Source of the DNA: Ruminiclostridium cellobioparum DSM 1351 = ATCC 15832
GTDB taxonomy: Bacteria > Bacillota > Clostridia > Acetivibrionales > DSM-1351
Reading direction: 5' to 3'
Assembly: GCF_000621505.1 (NCBI RefSeq)
Contig: NZ_JHYD01000009.1
Span: 62,001 to 126,000 of the forward strand
DNA: 64,000 nt
This document shows positions 25,790 to 34,361 of this stretch, in pieces; the first letter of the stretch is position 1, and each line of letters starts with the position of its first letter. The translations under genes and the position numbers were made by a program. A model generated the notes under the pieces. It was given only the letters and a program-made list of their open reading frames with translations. It made no database searches and was not told the origin of the DNA.

Positions 25790-26707
25790 AACAGTAGACA
25801 GATATCTTTCCCCTGTATCCGGAAGTAGAGCAACTATGGTTTTCCCCTTGTTTTCAGGTCTCCTTGCCAGCTGTGCGGCGGCAAAAGCGGCGGCACCTGA
25901 CGAGATACCTACCAGCAAACCCTCTCTTTTTGCCAATTCCCTGGCAGTATCTACGGCCTCTTCATTTTTTACCTTGTATATTTCGTCGATTATACTTCTG
26001 TTGAGAACATCCGGGATGAAACCCGCGCCGATACCTTGAATTTTGTGTGAACCTTTTACTCCTCCCGACAATACCGGAGAATCAAAGGGCTCAACAGCAA
26101 CAATCCGAACTTCCGGTTTTCTTTCCTTCAACACTTCTCCCACACCGGTAATAGTCCCGCCTGTTCCCACTCCTCCTACAAATATATCAACCTTACCGTC
26201 GGTATCCTTCCATATTTCCTCTGCAGTGGTTCTTCTATGTATTTCCGGGTTGGCAGGATTCTTGAACTGCTGCGGTATAAATGAGTTTGGAGTCTGTGCG
26301 GCAATTTCTTCAGCTTTCCTTATTGCTCCGGGCATACCGTCAGTACCTGGTGTTAAAACAAGTTCCGCACCTAAAGCCTTTAAGAGACTTCTTCTTTCAA
26401 CGCTAAAGGTTTCAGGAAGAGTTATCACCAGTTTATAACCCTTGGCTGCCGCCACAAATGCAAGAGCTATACCCGTATTTCCGCTGGTAGGCTCGATTAT
26501 GACCGTATCCTTGTTAACAAGTCCTCTTTCCTCGGCATCCTTTATCATTGCATATCCTATTCTGTCCTTGACACTGCCGGCCGGATTGAAATATTCAAGC
26601 TTTACAAGCAATCTGGCCTGGAGGCCGTTGGCCTGACTGTAATTGGACAGCTCTAAAAGCGGAGTATTTCCAATCAGATCTGTAAGGTTATTTGCTATTT
26701 TTGACAT
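25772..26707 (-). CDS. cysK: Cysteine synthase A (O-acetylserine sulfhydrylase)
   Basis: A 311-residue fold type II PLP enzyme, standard CysK length; start at 26707 after AAGGGAGATTAT. It has IGNTPLLEL, the PLP-lysine motif [15 protein letters not shown], the substrate loop [27 protein letters not shown], and the C-terminal PDTGERYLS. It makes cysteine from O-acetylserine and sulfide. It stands upstream of the K2-D2 unit, with terminators between. Its own promoter is followed by an operator-like box and a leader terminator. Confidence 0.95.
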   Translation of the reverse strand: MSKIANNLTDLIGNTPLLELSNYSQANGLQARLLVKLEYFNPAGSVKDRIGYAMIKDAEERGLVNKDTVIIEPTSGNTGIALAFVAAAKGYKLVITLPETFSVERRSLLKALGAELVLTPGTDGMPGAIRKAEEIAAQTPNSFIPQQFKNPANPEIHRRTTAEEIWKDTDGKVDIFVGGVGTGGTITGVGEVLKERKPEVRIVAVEPFDSPVLSGGVKGSHKIQGIGAGFIPDVLNRSIIDEIYKVKNEEAVDTARELAKREGLLVGISSGAAAFAAAQLARRPENKGKTIVALLPDTGERYLSTVLFQDV

Positions 26708-26824
26708 ATAATCTCCCTTCTGCATGTATGCATTTACTTCATTAGTACATGCAAAAAATAGTATCAGGTTTTATCTTCTCTCTCAATACGCCGCTAATAT
26801 CGGCAAACCCACTTCTACAGGGTA

Positions 26825-26874
26825 TAAAAAAAGAGACAATGCCTTAATACCATTACGGTATATCTCATTGCCTC
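26825..26874 (-). terminator. Leader terminator upstream of cysK
   Basis: On the minus strand GAGGCAATG and CATTGTCTC, plus an inner ATACC/GGTAT stem, form an interrupted hairpin followed by seven T. It lies only about 30-80 bases after the predicted cysK transcription start, so it is either an attenuator for cysK or a terminator for the CBS-ACT gene. Confidence 0.55.
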
Positions 26875-26890
26875 CGGTTTTTCCAGTCAG

Positions 26891-26910
26891 TAATAGTATT
26901 CCTATTTGTT
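26891..26910 (-). promoter_or_regulatory. Candidate sulfur operator at the cysK promoter
   Basis: The minus strand reads AACAAATAGGAATACTATTA, directly downstream of the -10 element, where a repressor would block initiation. It combines the AATAGGAAT core of the boxes at 11979, 11993 and 22559 with the GAATACTAT of the palindrome at 25658-25681, so it links the two groups. Confidence 0.5.
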
Positions 26911-26917
26911 TACTAGT

Positions 26918-26946
26918 ATTTTATACTACACCAATCGGTCTGTCAA
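26918..26946 (-). promoter_or_regulatory. Sigma-A promoter of cysK
   Basis: Minus strand TTGACA (26941-26946) and TAAAAT (26918-26923) with a 17-base spacer, immediately after the CBS-ACT gene stop codon. Confidence 0.7.
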
Positions 26947-26956
26947 TATATAAATT

Positions 26957-27598
26957 TTATTTGTTCTGAATTCTATAAATTATCCTGGCGCCCTGTTCCG
27001 CGATATATTTCTCAATCTCGGTGGTGTTGAGCGAATTGGTTCCTATGACAACATTGCTCTTTCCGAAAGCACTGCTGTATACCGCTACATGAGTTATATT
27101 GGCATTGAATTTTGCAAAGGTACTTGTGATCATGGACAGCATTCCCGGGGCGTCATCCACCTCGATGGTCATTCTGGTACCGGGCTCTCTGAAGCCGAGA
27201 AGTTCTATAAAGGAATCAAATATATCACTTTCTGTAATAATACCTACCAGCTTTTCGTTATCGACTACAGGAAGAAATCCTATGTCATTATCCCTCATCA
27301 GAAGTGCTGCTTCTTCCAGAAGAGCATTGGAAGATACGGTTACAGGATTCTTTGACATTATGCTGCTGATTTTTGTCTTTGCAAGCAGGTAGGTTATTTC
27401 ACCCATGCTTAATGCCGTTGCTTTGGAGGGGGAAACCTTGACAATATCCCCTCTTGATACGACACCCACCAGCTTTCCGTTGTCAACAACCGGCAGACGC
27501 TTTATGCCGTTATTTTTGATTATTTCCTGGGCATCCGGAATTGTCTGTGCCGGTGAAATTGTAAAAGGATTTGAAGTCATTTTGTTTTTAACAAACAT
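26957..27598 (-). CDS. CBS-pair and ACT domain protein (AcuB-like)
   Basis: A 213-residue protein; start at 27598 (MFVKNKMTSNPF) after GGGAGGCTAAT. Two CBS motifs occupy residues 1-145 (GVVSRGDIVKVS and DNEKLVGIITESDIFDSF), followed by an ACT domain (TRMTIEVDDAPGMLSMI). Such proteins sense adenine nucleotides and amino acids and often sit beside amino-acid transporters. It may regulate the Liv-type importer that precedes it; no direct evidence. Its ribosome site lies in the dispersed hairpin repeat. Confidence 0.85.
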   Translation of the reverse strand: MFVKNKMTSNPFTISPAQTIPDAQEIIKNNGIKRLPVVDNGKLVGVVSRGDIVKVSPSKATALSMGEITYLLAKTKISSIMSKNPVTVSSNALLEEAALLMRDNDIGFLPVVDNEKLVGIITESDIFDSFIELLGFREPGTRMTIEVDDAPGMLSMITSTFAKFNANITHVAVYSSAFGKSNVVIGTNSLNTTEIEKYIAEQGARIIYRIQNK

Positions 27599-27807
27599 AT
27601 TAGCCTCCCAAGCCATTTTATGGCTTTGAGCCGCATAGCGGCCACAAAATAAAATTTTGGTTCACTCCTCTTTCGGCTATAAGGCGAATAAAGGAGGTTA
27701 ATTGGCCATGTGCGTTTTGCGCACATCAAATATTATGGTGCAGATATTCCGGCTTAAAGCCGGTTAAAATTGCAGTGCAAACCGCTTTAAAGTCAAGCTC
27801 CCCGCTG
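27599..27807 (-). repeat. Shine-Dalgarno-bearing hairpin repeat, copy C (between livF and the CBS gene)
   Basis: This fills the gap between livF and the CBS-ACT gene. On the minus strand it has GTGCGCAAAACGCAC, GGCCAATTAACC and TTTATTCGCC as in copy B. Then come GTGGCCGCTATGCGGCTC, AGCCATAAAATGGCTT and GGGAGGCTAAT before the ATG. A CCGGCTTTAAGCCGG hairpin at its start may end the liv transcript. Confidence 0.7.
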
Positions 27808-28512
27808 CTAGCCGCCCAGATACGCTTTTCTTATTTCATCACTCTGCATCAGTTGGGTTCCGGTGCCCGACAGTACTATGGAACCGGTTTCCATTACATA
27901 TGCCCTGTGCGCTATCTGGAGTGCCATACTTGCGTTCTGCTCAACTAATAATATGGTAGTACCGGCCTGATTTATGCTTTTTATTATGTCAAAGATTTCT
28001 TTGACAAACAGGGGTGCCAGACCCATTGAGGGTTCGTCCAGAAACAGCATTCTCGGACTGCTCATCAGTGCACGTCCCATTGCAAGCATCTGCTGCTCCC
28101 CGCCTGAAAGTGTTCCTGCCGCCTGTTTCTTTCTTTTTTCAAGAATGGGAAAACGCTGGTACACCATTTTCAGATCCTTGCTTATTTGCGCCTTATCCTT
28201 TCTGAGGTATGCGCCCAGCTCAAGATTTTCCAGAACAGTCATGGTTGAAAAAACCCTTCTGCCCTCCGGAACCTGACATATTCCCATTTTAACCCTGTCC
28301 TGAGGGGATATTGACGTAATATCCCTGCCTTCAAAAATAATTGAACCCCTGGTAGGTTTCTTCAGACCTGAAATGGTACGCAGAGTTGTTGTCTTGCCGG
28401 CACCGTTGGCGCCTATTAAAGTTACTATTTCCCCCTGGTTAACGGTCAGTGATATGTCTTTCAATGCATGAATCACGCCAAAATGCACATCTAAATTCTT
28501 AATTTCAAGCAT
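27808..28512 (-). CDS. livF: Branched-chain amino acid-type ABC transporter ATP-binding protein LivF
   Basis: A 234-residue ABC ATPase; start at 28512 after GAGGAGGTCGACA. Motifs: GANGAGKTTTLRTISGL, LSGGEQQMLAMGRALM, LFLDEPSMGLAPLFV. The PEGRRVFSTMTVLENLELG segment is LivF-typical. It overlaps the end of livG by eight bases. Part of a livKHMGF importer; the substrate is not set by sequence. Confidence 0.94.
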   Translation of the reverse strand: MLEIKNLDVHFGVIHALKDISLTVNQGEIVTLIGANGAGKTTTLRTISGLKKPTRGSIIFEGRDITSISPQDRVKMGICQVPEGRRVFSTMTVLENLELGAYLRKDKAQISKDLKMVYQRFPILEKRKKQAAGTLSGGEQQMLAMGRALMSSPRMLFLDEPSMGLAPLFVKEIFDIIKSINQAGTTILLVEQNASMALQIAHRAYVMETGSIVLSGTGTQLMQSDEIRKAYLGG

Positions 28513-29290
28513 TGTCGACCTCCTCTCCCAGGTATGCTTCAATAACCCGTTTATTTGTTTTTATTTCCTCAGGTGTGCCATTGGCAATTATCTGCCCGTA
28601 GTCAAGCACGTAAATCCTCTCGCAGATTTTCATGACCAGTGACATATCATGCTCTATAAGCAAGATTGTCAGATTGAACTGCTCCCTGATAGACTGTATC
28701 AGTTCTGTCAACTGCGCGGTTTCAGCAGGATTCATACCTGCGGCGGGTTCGTCCAGCAGGAGTACCGACGGTTCGGTGGCAAGGGCCCTGACGATTTCAA
28801 GATGTCTTTGTTCACCGTAGGGCAGATTCTTCGCCATTTCATCCTTCTTGCCCTCAAGATGGAATATCTTCAAAAGCTCAATGCTTTTTTTCTCCAGTTC
28901 CTTCTCAGCCTTGGCATATGAGGGAAGATGGAGGAAAGAAGACATCAAGCCGTATTTTACGTTTTGGTTCATAGCTATGCGGACATTGTCCAGAACCGTC
29001 AAATCCTTGAAAAGACGGATATTCTGAAAGGTTCTTGCCAGCCCGTCCTTACATACGGTATAAGGCTTTAACCCCTGTATTTCTTTCGGCACACCGTTTT
29101 TAGTCAATGTAATCTTACCGGCCGTGGGTTCATAAACACCCGTAAGGAGGTTGAAGGCAGTGGTCTTTCCTGCTCCGTTGGGGCCGATAAGTCCTACCAG
29201 CTCTCCCTGCTGCAATTCAAGATTTACCTTTGAAACGGCAGTCAGACCGCCGAAGGATTTGGTCAAATCCTTAACTGTAAGAATTGCCAT
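28505..29290 (-). CDS. livG: Branched-chain amino acid-type ABC transporter ATP-binding protein LivG
   Basis: A 261-residue ABC ATPase with GPNGAGKTTAFNLLTG, LARTFQNIRLFKDLTVLDNV, LPYGEQRHLEIVRALATEP, and LLLDEPAAGMNPAE, all LivG signatures. It starts immediately after livM and overlaps livF at its end, so the ATPases are translationally coupled. Confidence 0.94.
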   Translation of the reverse strand: MAILTVKDLTKSFGGLTAVSKVNLELQQGELVGLIGPNGAGKTTAFNLLTGVYEPTAGKITLTKNGVPKEIQGLKPYTVCKDGLARTFQNIRLFKDLTVLDNVRIAMNQNVKYGLMSSFLHLPSYAKAEKELEKKSIELLKIFHLEGKKDEMAKNLPYGEQRHLEIVRALATEPSVLLLDEPAAGMNPAETAQLTELIQSIREQFNLTILLIEHDMSLVMKICERIYVLDYGQIIANGTPEEIKTNKRVIEAYLGEEVDNA

Positions 29291-30259
29291 TTATACCTCC
29301 TCCTTTCCGCGTTTTGATTTGAGACCAATCTTTTTGAAAACGGATAATGATATTTCCTTTGAACCCATTAACCCCTGTGGTCTGAACAGCATTAATACTA
29401 TCAACAGCAGCGCATATATTATCATGCGCACTTCCGAAAAGGACTGTAAAAATGTAGATATGATTGCAAGCAATACGGCAGCTATTATTGAACCCGAAAT
29501 GCTTCCCAGTCCTCCGAGAACTACGATAACCAATACATCAACAGATTTGAGGAACCCAAACAAGTCGGGCTTGAGGAAATAGAAATAGGATGCGTAAATC
29601 CCGCCTGCTATTCCTGCAAAAAACGCACCCATGGTAAATGAAATTACTTTATATTTTGTGGTATTTACACCCATGGATTCGGCAGCAATTTCATCCTCAC
29701 GGATTGAGATACAGGCACGTCCGTGGGAGGATTTCAGGAAATTTGCAATTATTACCACAGTGCCTACAGTGAATACAAACATCCAGGTCCAGTTCACAAA
29801 CTGCGGAATACCCTGAAGTCCGGCTGCACCGTTAGTAATTTCCAGGTTAAGGAAAATGATTTTTATGATTTCAGCCATACCCAGGGTTGCAATGGCAAGG
29901 TAATCACCGCGCAATCTCAGGGTAGGAAGCCCGACAAGTGCGCCTATTAAAGCAGCGGCAATGGCTCCGGCAATTATTCCTCCAATAAATCCCACGGTGG
30001 TAGGATTACTGATTGTAATTATTGCGCACACATAGGCGCCGATGGACATAAATCCGGCATGTCCCAGTGAAAACTGTCCCGTAAAGCCCGTAATCAGGTT
30101 CAGACTGACTGCAAGGATTATATTTATACAAATTGTAGCAAGAGTGGCCTGCCAATAGTCATCAATTATACCCACCGTTATCAGGCCTTGAATTGCTGCA
30201 TAGGTAATCAATATGGAAATAAATTTTTGAAGGGTTTTATGTTTAAATATATTTTTCAT
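29291..30259 (-). CDS. livM: Branched-chain amino acid-type ABC transporter permease LivM
   Basis: A 322-residue permease with 8-9 hydrophobic segments; start at 30259 (MKNIFKHKTLQKF). It has NLITGFTGQFSLGHAGFMSIGAY and SIREDEIAAESMGVNTTKYK, both LivM hallmarks. It pairs with LivH, whose stop codon lies just upstream. Confidence 0.93.
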   Translation of the reverse strand: MKNIFKHKTLQKFISILITYAAIQGLITVGIIDDYWQATLATICINIILAVSLNLITGFTGQFSLGHAGFMSIGAYVCAIITISNPTTVGFIGGIIAGAIAAALIGALVGLPTLRLRGDYLAIATLGMAEIIKIIFLNLEITNGAAGLQGIPQFVNWTWMFVFTVGTVVIIANFLKSSHGRACISIREDEIAAESMGVNTTKYKVISFTMGAFFAGIAGGIYASYFYFLKPDLFGFLKSVDVLVIVVLGGLGSISGSIIAAVLLAIISTFLQSFSEVRMIIYALLLIVLMLFRPQGLMGSKEISLSVFKKIGLKSKRGKEEV

Positions 30260-30263
30260 ATGG

Positions 30264-31148
30264 TCACACCTTCTCCTTGGTATTCTTGCCAAGCAGTCCG
30301 GCCGGCTTAACAATAAGAATAATTATAAGAATTGCAAAAACAACCGCATCTTTATACAGCGAGTTCCCATATCCAGATACAAAAACTTCCACTGTTCCGA
30401 TAAAGTACCCTCCAATCATAGCCCCCGGAATTATTCCGATACCCCCGAACACGGCGGCGACAAAAGCCTTGAGTCCCGGAATCACACCCATTAACGGATC
30501 TATGGAATTATAATAGATACCCACCAGTACACCTGCCGCTCCGGCCAATGCCGAACCCAGGGCAAACGTAAAGGATATGGTTGAATTAACGTTTATCCCC
30601 ATCAATTCCGCAGCATCCTTATCCAATGAAACAGCTCTCATAGCCTTTCCCATTTTTGTCTTTTTTACTATGAACTGCAGTAAAGCCACAAGCACAATTG
30701 TGCTTGCCACTATTAATATCTGCTGTGCTGTAATTGTCATATTCCCAATCTTGAATCTTTCAGCCAGCCAGCCTGTCATTGGAGGATATGCACGGACATT
30801 TGCCGTTACGAATCTCATTGTTCCGTATTCAATGAACAGGGAAACACCTATTGCAGTGATCAGAACTGCAATTCTGGTCGCATTTCTCAATGGCTTGTAC
30901 GCAATTTTTTCAATCAACACTCCAATGATTGTACACGCCAGCATTGCTATAACCAGGGACGGAAACACACCTAACTTTAATGAGGTCATACAGAAGTAGC
31001 CGATGTATGCACCAAGCATGTATACATCACAGTGTGCAAAGTTTATTAGTTTTATTATTCCGTAAACCATGGTGTAACCCAATGCTATCAAGGCATATAT
31101 ACTGCCAAGGGATATTCCGTTAATCACCTGCTGTAAAAAATTATCCAA
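30264..31148 (-). CDS. livH: Branched-chain amino acid-type ABC transporter permease LivH
   Basis: A 294-residue permease with GISLGSIYALIALGYTMVYG at the N-terminus and the EAA-like loop MRAVSLDKDAAELMGINVN, as in LivH. It lies 160 bases after livK; that gap is AT-rich with no further gene. Confidence 0.93.
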   Translation of the reverse strand: MDNFLQQVINGISLGSIYALIALGYTMVYGIIKLINFAHCDVYMLGAYIGYFCMTSLKLGVFPSLVIAMLACTIIGVLIEKIAYKPLRNATRIAVLITAIGVSLFIEYGTMRFVTANVRAYPPMTGWLAERFKIGNMTITAQQILIVASTIVLVALLQFIVKKTKMGKAMRAVSLDKDAAELMGINVNSTISFTFALGSALAGAAGVLVGIYYNSIDPLMGVIPGLKAFVAAVFGGIGIIPGAMIGGYFIGTVEVFVSGYGNSLYKDAVVFAILIIILIVKPAGLLGKNTKEKV

Positions 31149-31308
31149 TTCATTTCCCCCTTATTTAATACAGGTTTAATGGTGTATAACATAGAAGTAA
31201 GGGCGATATGAATATTATATCCCCCCTACAACAATGTAATCTCAATCAAATATTTCGAATATTACTATATGGTATTGATATTTATTCAGTTTTATAAATC
31301 ATACCTTT

Positions 31309-32478
31309 TTATTTGTTTCCGCTCTTTTCAGCAGTTGCCTGAACACCATTTTCCAGTCCCACAACAACTATGGCCTTAACCGGATTGTGGTTTTCATCAA
31401 TACTGAAGGAACCTGTAACACCTGTAAAATCCTTGGTTTCAGCCAATGCGTCCTTCAAGGCTCCGGAGTCGAGGCTCTTGCTTCTCTTTAAACCGTCGGC
31501 AACAAATTTTGCCAGATCGTATCCCAGCGCATGGAAAGCATTCGGTTCCTTATTGTATTTCTTTTTGAAATCATCGATAAACTTGACAACGGCCGGGTCT
31601 TTATCCAGCGAAGAATAGTGGTTGGTAAAGTATACCTTTGTAAGAGCTGACGCTCCTGCCAGGTTTGTCAGGTCAGGTGAATCAAAACCGTCGGCACCAA
31701 GGATGGGTTTGTCTATCCCAAGTGCTCGGGCCTGCTTTATGATCAGGCCTGCTTCTTCGTAATAACCGGGAAGATAAATCACATCGAAATCAAGGCCTTT
31801 GATCTTGGTTAAAATGGCGTTGAAGTCCTTGTCCTTTGCAACATAGGCCTCTTCACCCACAATTGTACCGCCTGCGGCTGTGAAGGTCTTTGTAAAATTG
31901 TCGGCCAGGCCCTTGGCATAATCGCTGGAGCTGTCCTTAACAATAACCGCTTTCTTTGCACTCAGGTTCTGTGCAGCAAAGTTAGCCATGGCAGTTCCCT
32001 GGAAGGAGTCTGTATAGCATATGCGGAAGGCATATTCCTTCTTTCCCGCCTTGTCGACAGTGACATCGTCTGCCGTAGCCGAACCGCTTATTACAGGAAC
32101 CTTTTTCTTCTCTGCAACAGAGATTTCCGATTTAAAGGAACCTGAGGTAGCCGGTCCAAGTATGGCAACCACACCATCCTGCGAAATAAGTTTGTTTGCA
32201 AGTGTTATGGCTTCTGCAGGTTCGGACTTGTTGTCATATTTTACAGGAACCAGTTTTTTACCGTCAATTCCGCCTGCCGCATTAATTTCATCAATTGCCA
32301 TCATGATGCCGTCAACCGAACTCTGTCCGTATGATGCCACACCACCTGACAATTCATAGTTTATACCTATTTTGATTTCGTTTGAGTTCGCCGCCTGTCC
32401 CTTGGAATTCGCACCGCAAGCAGTCAGTCCCGAGATCAGGAGGCCAACAGCGAGTAATATGCTAAGCTTCTTTTTCAT
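31309..32478 (-). CDS. livK: Branched-chain amino acid-type substrate-binding lipoprotein LivK
   Basis: A 389-residue periplasmic-binding protein type 1. The lipobox is LTAC near residue 21. IKIGINYELSGGVASYGQSS, GVVAILGPATSGSF and VIYLPGYYEEAGLIIKQA are typical of Leu/Ile/Val-binding proteins. It is the first gene of the liv operon and has its own promoter. Related proteins bind many amino acids and amides, so the ligand is open. Confidence 0.93.
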   Translation of the reverse strand: MKKKLSILLAVGLLISGLTACGANSKGQAANSNEIKIGINYELSGGVASYGQSSVDGIMMAIDEINAAGGIDGKKLVPVKYDNKSEPAEAITLANKLISQDGVVAILGPATSGSFKSEISVAEKKKVPVISGSATADDVTVDKAGKKEYAFRICYTDSFQGTAMANFAAQNLSAKKAVIVKDSSSDYAKGLADNFTKTFTAAGGTIVGEEAYVAKDKDFNAILTKIKGLDFDVIYLPGYYEEAGLIIKQARALGIDKPILGADGFDSPDLTNLAGASALTKVYFTNHYSSLDKDPAVVKFIDDFKKKYNKEPNAFHALGYDLAKFVADGLKRSKSLDSGALKDALAETKDFTGVTGSFSIDENHNPVKAIVVVGLENGVQATAEKSGNK

Positions 32479-32524
32479 GATAAGTCCCCCTATGTCTTTT
32501 TCTTATATGAATATTTGTTTTTTT

Positions 32525-32553
32525 ATTCTATTATCTTTTTATCAGCTTGTCAA
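32525..32553 (-). promoter_or_regulatory. Sigma-A promoter of the liv operon
   Basis: Minus strand TTGACA (32548-32553) and TAGAAT (32525-32530), 17 bases apart, about 50 bases before the livK start. The leader contains AAATATTCATATAAG, faintly like the sulfur-operon boxes. Confidence 0.65.
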
Positions 32554-32602
32554 TGCACCGCTTTAATTTATTAAGATAATAATTTATTAAAATTTATGCC
32601 TG

Positions 32603-33298
32603 TTATTTGCCTTTCAGGTACTCCTCGTAAAGATCGGGCCTCTTTTTCCTGGTCCTCTCAAGGGATTGCTCCGCTCTCCACTTTTGTATGTTGGCATGAT
32701 GCCCGGATAACAGTATCTCGGGAACAGGTCTGCCCTCATATTCCGCGGGCCTTGTATATTGGGGATATTCAAGCAGGCCGTTGAAATGGGACTCGTCACT
32801 GAATGAGCCTTCACTGGACAGGACGCCGGGTATAAGTCTGCTTACACAGTCTATCAGCACCATGGCCGGCAGTTCTCCTCCTGTGAGCACATAGTCACCG
32901 ATGGAAATTTCTTCATCCACCAGTTCTTCGATTATTCTTTCATCTATTCCCTCATAATGTCCGCACAAGAGTATCAAATGTTCTTCCTTGGACAGTTCGA
33001 CAGCCATTTTCTGCGTCAGCACACGCCCCTGGGGACTCATGAATATGACCCTGGGCTTTGCGTACAGCCCTTGTGTCACAGCCCTGAACGCATCGAACAC
33101 CGGCTGGCACATCATGACCATTCCGTTGCCGCCGCCGAAAGGATAGTCATCGACCTTTCTATGCTTATCCTTTGTATAATCTCTTATATCAATGGCATTT
33201 ACTTCAACCAGGCCTTTTTCCTGCGCTCTGCCTATGATGCTTTCCTTCATCACAAGTTCAAAGGTTTCTGGAAAAAGTGTAAGCACATCAAATTTCAT
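32603..33298 (-). CDS. trmD: tRNA (guanine37-N1)-methyltransferase TrmD
   Basis: A 231-residue SPOUT methyltransferase, with MKFDVLTLFPETF at the start, YPFGGGNGMVM, and the knot region LLCGHYEGIDERIIEE and SIGDYVLTGGELPA. The ATG at 33298 overlaps the rimM stop (ATGA). It methylates G37 of tRNAs to prevent frameshifting. It is the last gene of the ribosome-related block; rplS, the usual next gene, does not follow. Confidence 0.96.
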   Translation of the reverse strand: MKFDVLTLFPETFELVMKESIIGRAQEKGLVEVNAIDIRDYTKDKHRKVDDYPFGGGNGMVMMCQPVFDAFRAVTQGLYAKPRVIFMSPQGRVLTQKMAVELSKEEHLILLCGHYEGIDERIIEELVDEEISIGDYVLTGGELPAMVLIDCVSRLIPGVLSSEGSFSDESHFNGLLEYPQYTRPAEYEGRPVPEILLSGHHANIQKWRAEQSLERTRKKRPDLYEEYLKGK

Positions 33299-33807
33299 CA
33301 ATCCAACAGTCCTTTCGGCAGTATTACTGATATTTTACCTTCCTCCAGCAGCACTTCTCTTACAACGCTTTTCAGAGCCGGTATCAGTATTTCTTTTCCT
33401 TCCTCATCCCTTACAACATATACATCGTTACTTCCGGTCTGGATAACATCAGCCAGGATTCCCAGCATCACGCCATTTTCATCATATACTTTCATACCCA
33501 GTATATCTGTGATAAAGAAGGAATCTTTCGGCAGCTTGACGGCATCCGCCCTGTCAATCTTCATATACAGGCCCTTTAACTTCTCGGCTTCCTCCATGCT
33601 GTCAACCTTTTGAAACTTCAGGATCACAAACTGTTTGAAAAACTTAACCCCTGAAATATCATATTTTTCGAGACTGCCGTTTTTATCTATATAAACCCAT
33701 TTCAGTTTTCTGAATCTCTGAGGGTCATCGGTTAAGGCTGTTGCCTTAAGCTCTCCTTTAACTCCATGAGTATTTATCAATTGTCCGACTATTAAATATT
33801 CAATCAT
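33298..33807 (-). CDS. rimM: Ribosome maturation factor RimM
   Basis: A 169-residue 16S rRNA processing protein; start at 33807 (MIEYLIVGQLINTHGVKGE) after GGAGGAATT. The N-terminal RimM barrel is followed by a PRC-like C-terminal domain (DILGMKVYDENGVMLG). It assists 30S head maturation. It is coupled to trmD, but a terminator and a small inverted-repeat element separate it from khpA. Confidence 0.95.
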   Translation of the reverse strand: MIEYLIVGQLINTHGVKGELKATALTDDPQRFRKLKWVYIDKNGSLEKYDISGVKFFKQFVILKFQKVDSMEEAEKLKGLYMKIDRADAVKLPKDSFFITDILGMKVYDENGVMLGILADVIQTGSNDVYVVRDEEGKEILIPALKSVVREVLLEEGKISVILPKGLLD

Positions 33808-33850
33808 AATTCCTCCAAATTCAGCACGGTAATAATGAATATTTCCCAAC

Positions 33851-33880
33851 AAGAAAAAGGGCCTTCAGCCCCTTCTTTTT
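33851..33880 (-). terminator. Hairpin between khpA and rimM
   Basis: GGGGCTGAAGGCCC on the minus strand is followed by TTTTTCTTG; on the plus strand a T-run also follows. It can act in both directions and would stop the rpsP-khpA message before rimM. Confidence 0.55.
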
Positions 33881-33881
33881 T

Positions 33882-33968
33882 ATGTTAAGGAAATTATCCC
33901 CCTGTTCGAATAATATAAACTTGTCATGCGGTGTATTGCTAAGATAAATAAAAATATTTCCTTAACAT
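33882..33968. repeat. 87-base element with 13-base terminal inverted repeats
   Basis: ATGTTAAGGAAAT (33882-33894) and ATTTCCTTAACAT (33956-33968) are exact inverted repeats flanking 61 AT-rich bases. It looks like a miniature transposable element, sitting in the usually tight khpA-rimM gap. No second copy was noticed in the window. Confidence 0.45.
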
Positions 33969-34027
33969 GGGGTTTGGAAAGGATTCCCTTCCCAGTTTAA
34001 AGGGGGATTCACGGCAGTGCCACTGGC

Positions 34028-34055
34028 GAAGAACAAATTGCTTTGCAATTTGTTC
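34028..34055 (-). other. Perfect hairpin immediately after khpA
   Basis: GAAGAACAAATTG and CAATTTGTTCTTC pair exactly around a short loop, one base after the khpA stop codon. There is no T-run, so it may protect the 3' end rather than terminate. Confidence 0.45.
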
Positions 34056-34056
34056 T

Positions 34057-34287
34057 TCATTGTATGATATCCACAACTACTCTTCTATTGTCCTTGACCG
34101 CCGCAGCTTTAACAACTGTTCTGATAGCCTTGGCAATTCTGCCCTGTTTGCCGATCACCTTGCCCATATCATCCTTGGCAACTTTCAATTCAAGTATGAT
34201 GGACTTTTCATTCTGGATTTCGTTGACGAAAACTTCGTCAGGATAATCCACAAGGGCTTTTGCAATATTCTCAAGCAATAACTTCAT
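34057..34287 (-). CDS. khpA: KH-domain RNA-binding protein KhpA
   Basis: A 76-residue KH protein with the GxxG loop in DDMGKVIGKQGRIAKAIRTV. It forms an RNA chaperone pair with KhpB in Firmicutes and affects cell length and division. The place after rpsP is conserved across Gram-positive genomes. Confidence 0.94.
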   Translation of the reverse strand: MKLLLENIAKALVDYPDEVFVNEIQNEKSIILELKVAKDDMGKVIGKQGRIAKAIRTVVKAAAVKDNRRVVVDIIQ

Positions 34288-34361
34288 AATAAACCTCCGT
34301 CACTTTCAAAGGTACTATTGGAGGTTAAGCAATAACCTCCATCATCGTCCCGATAACCGGA

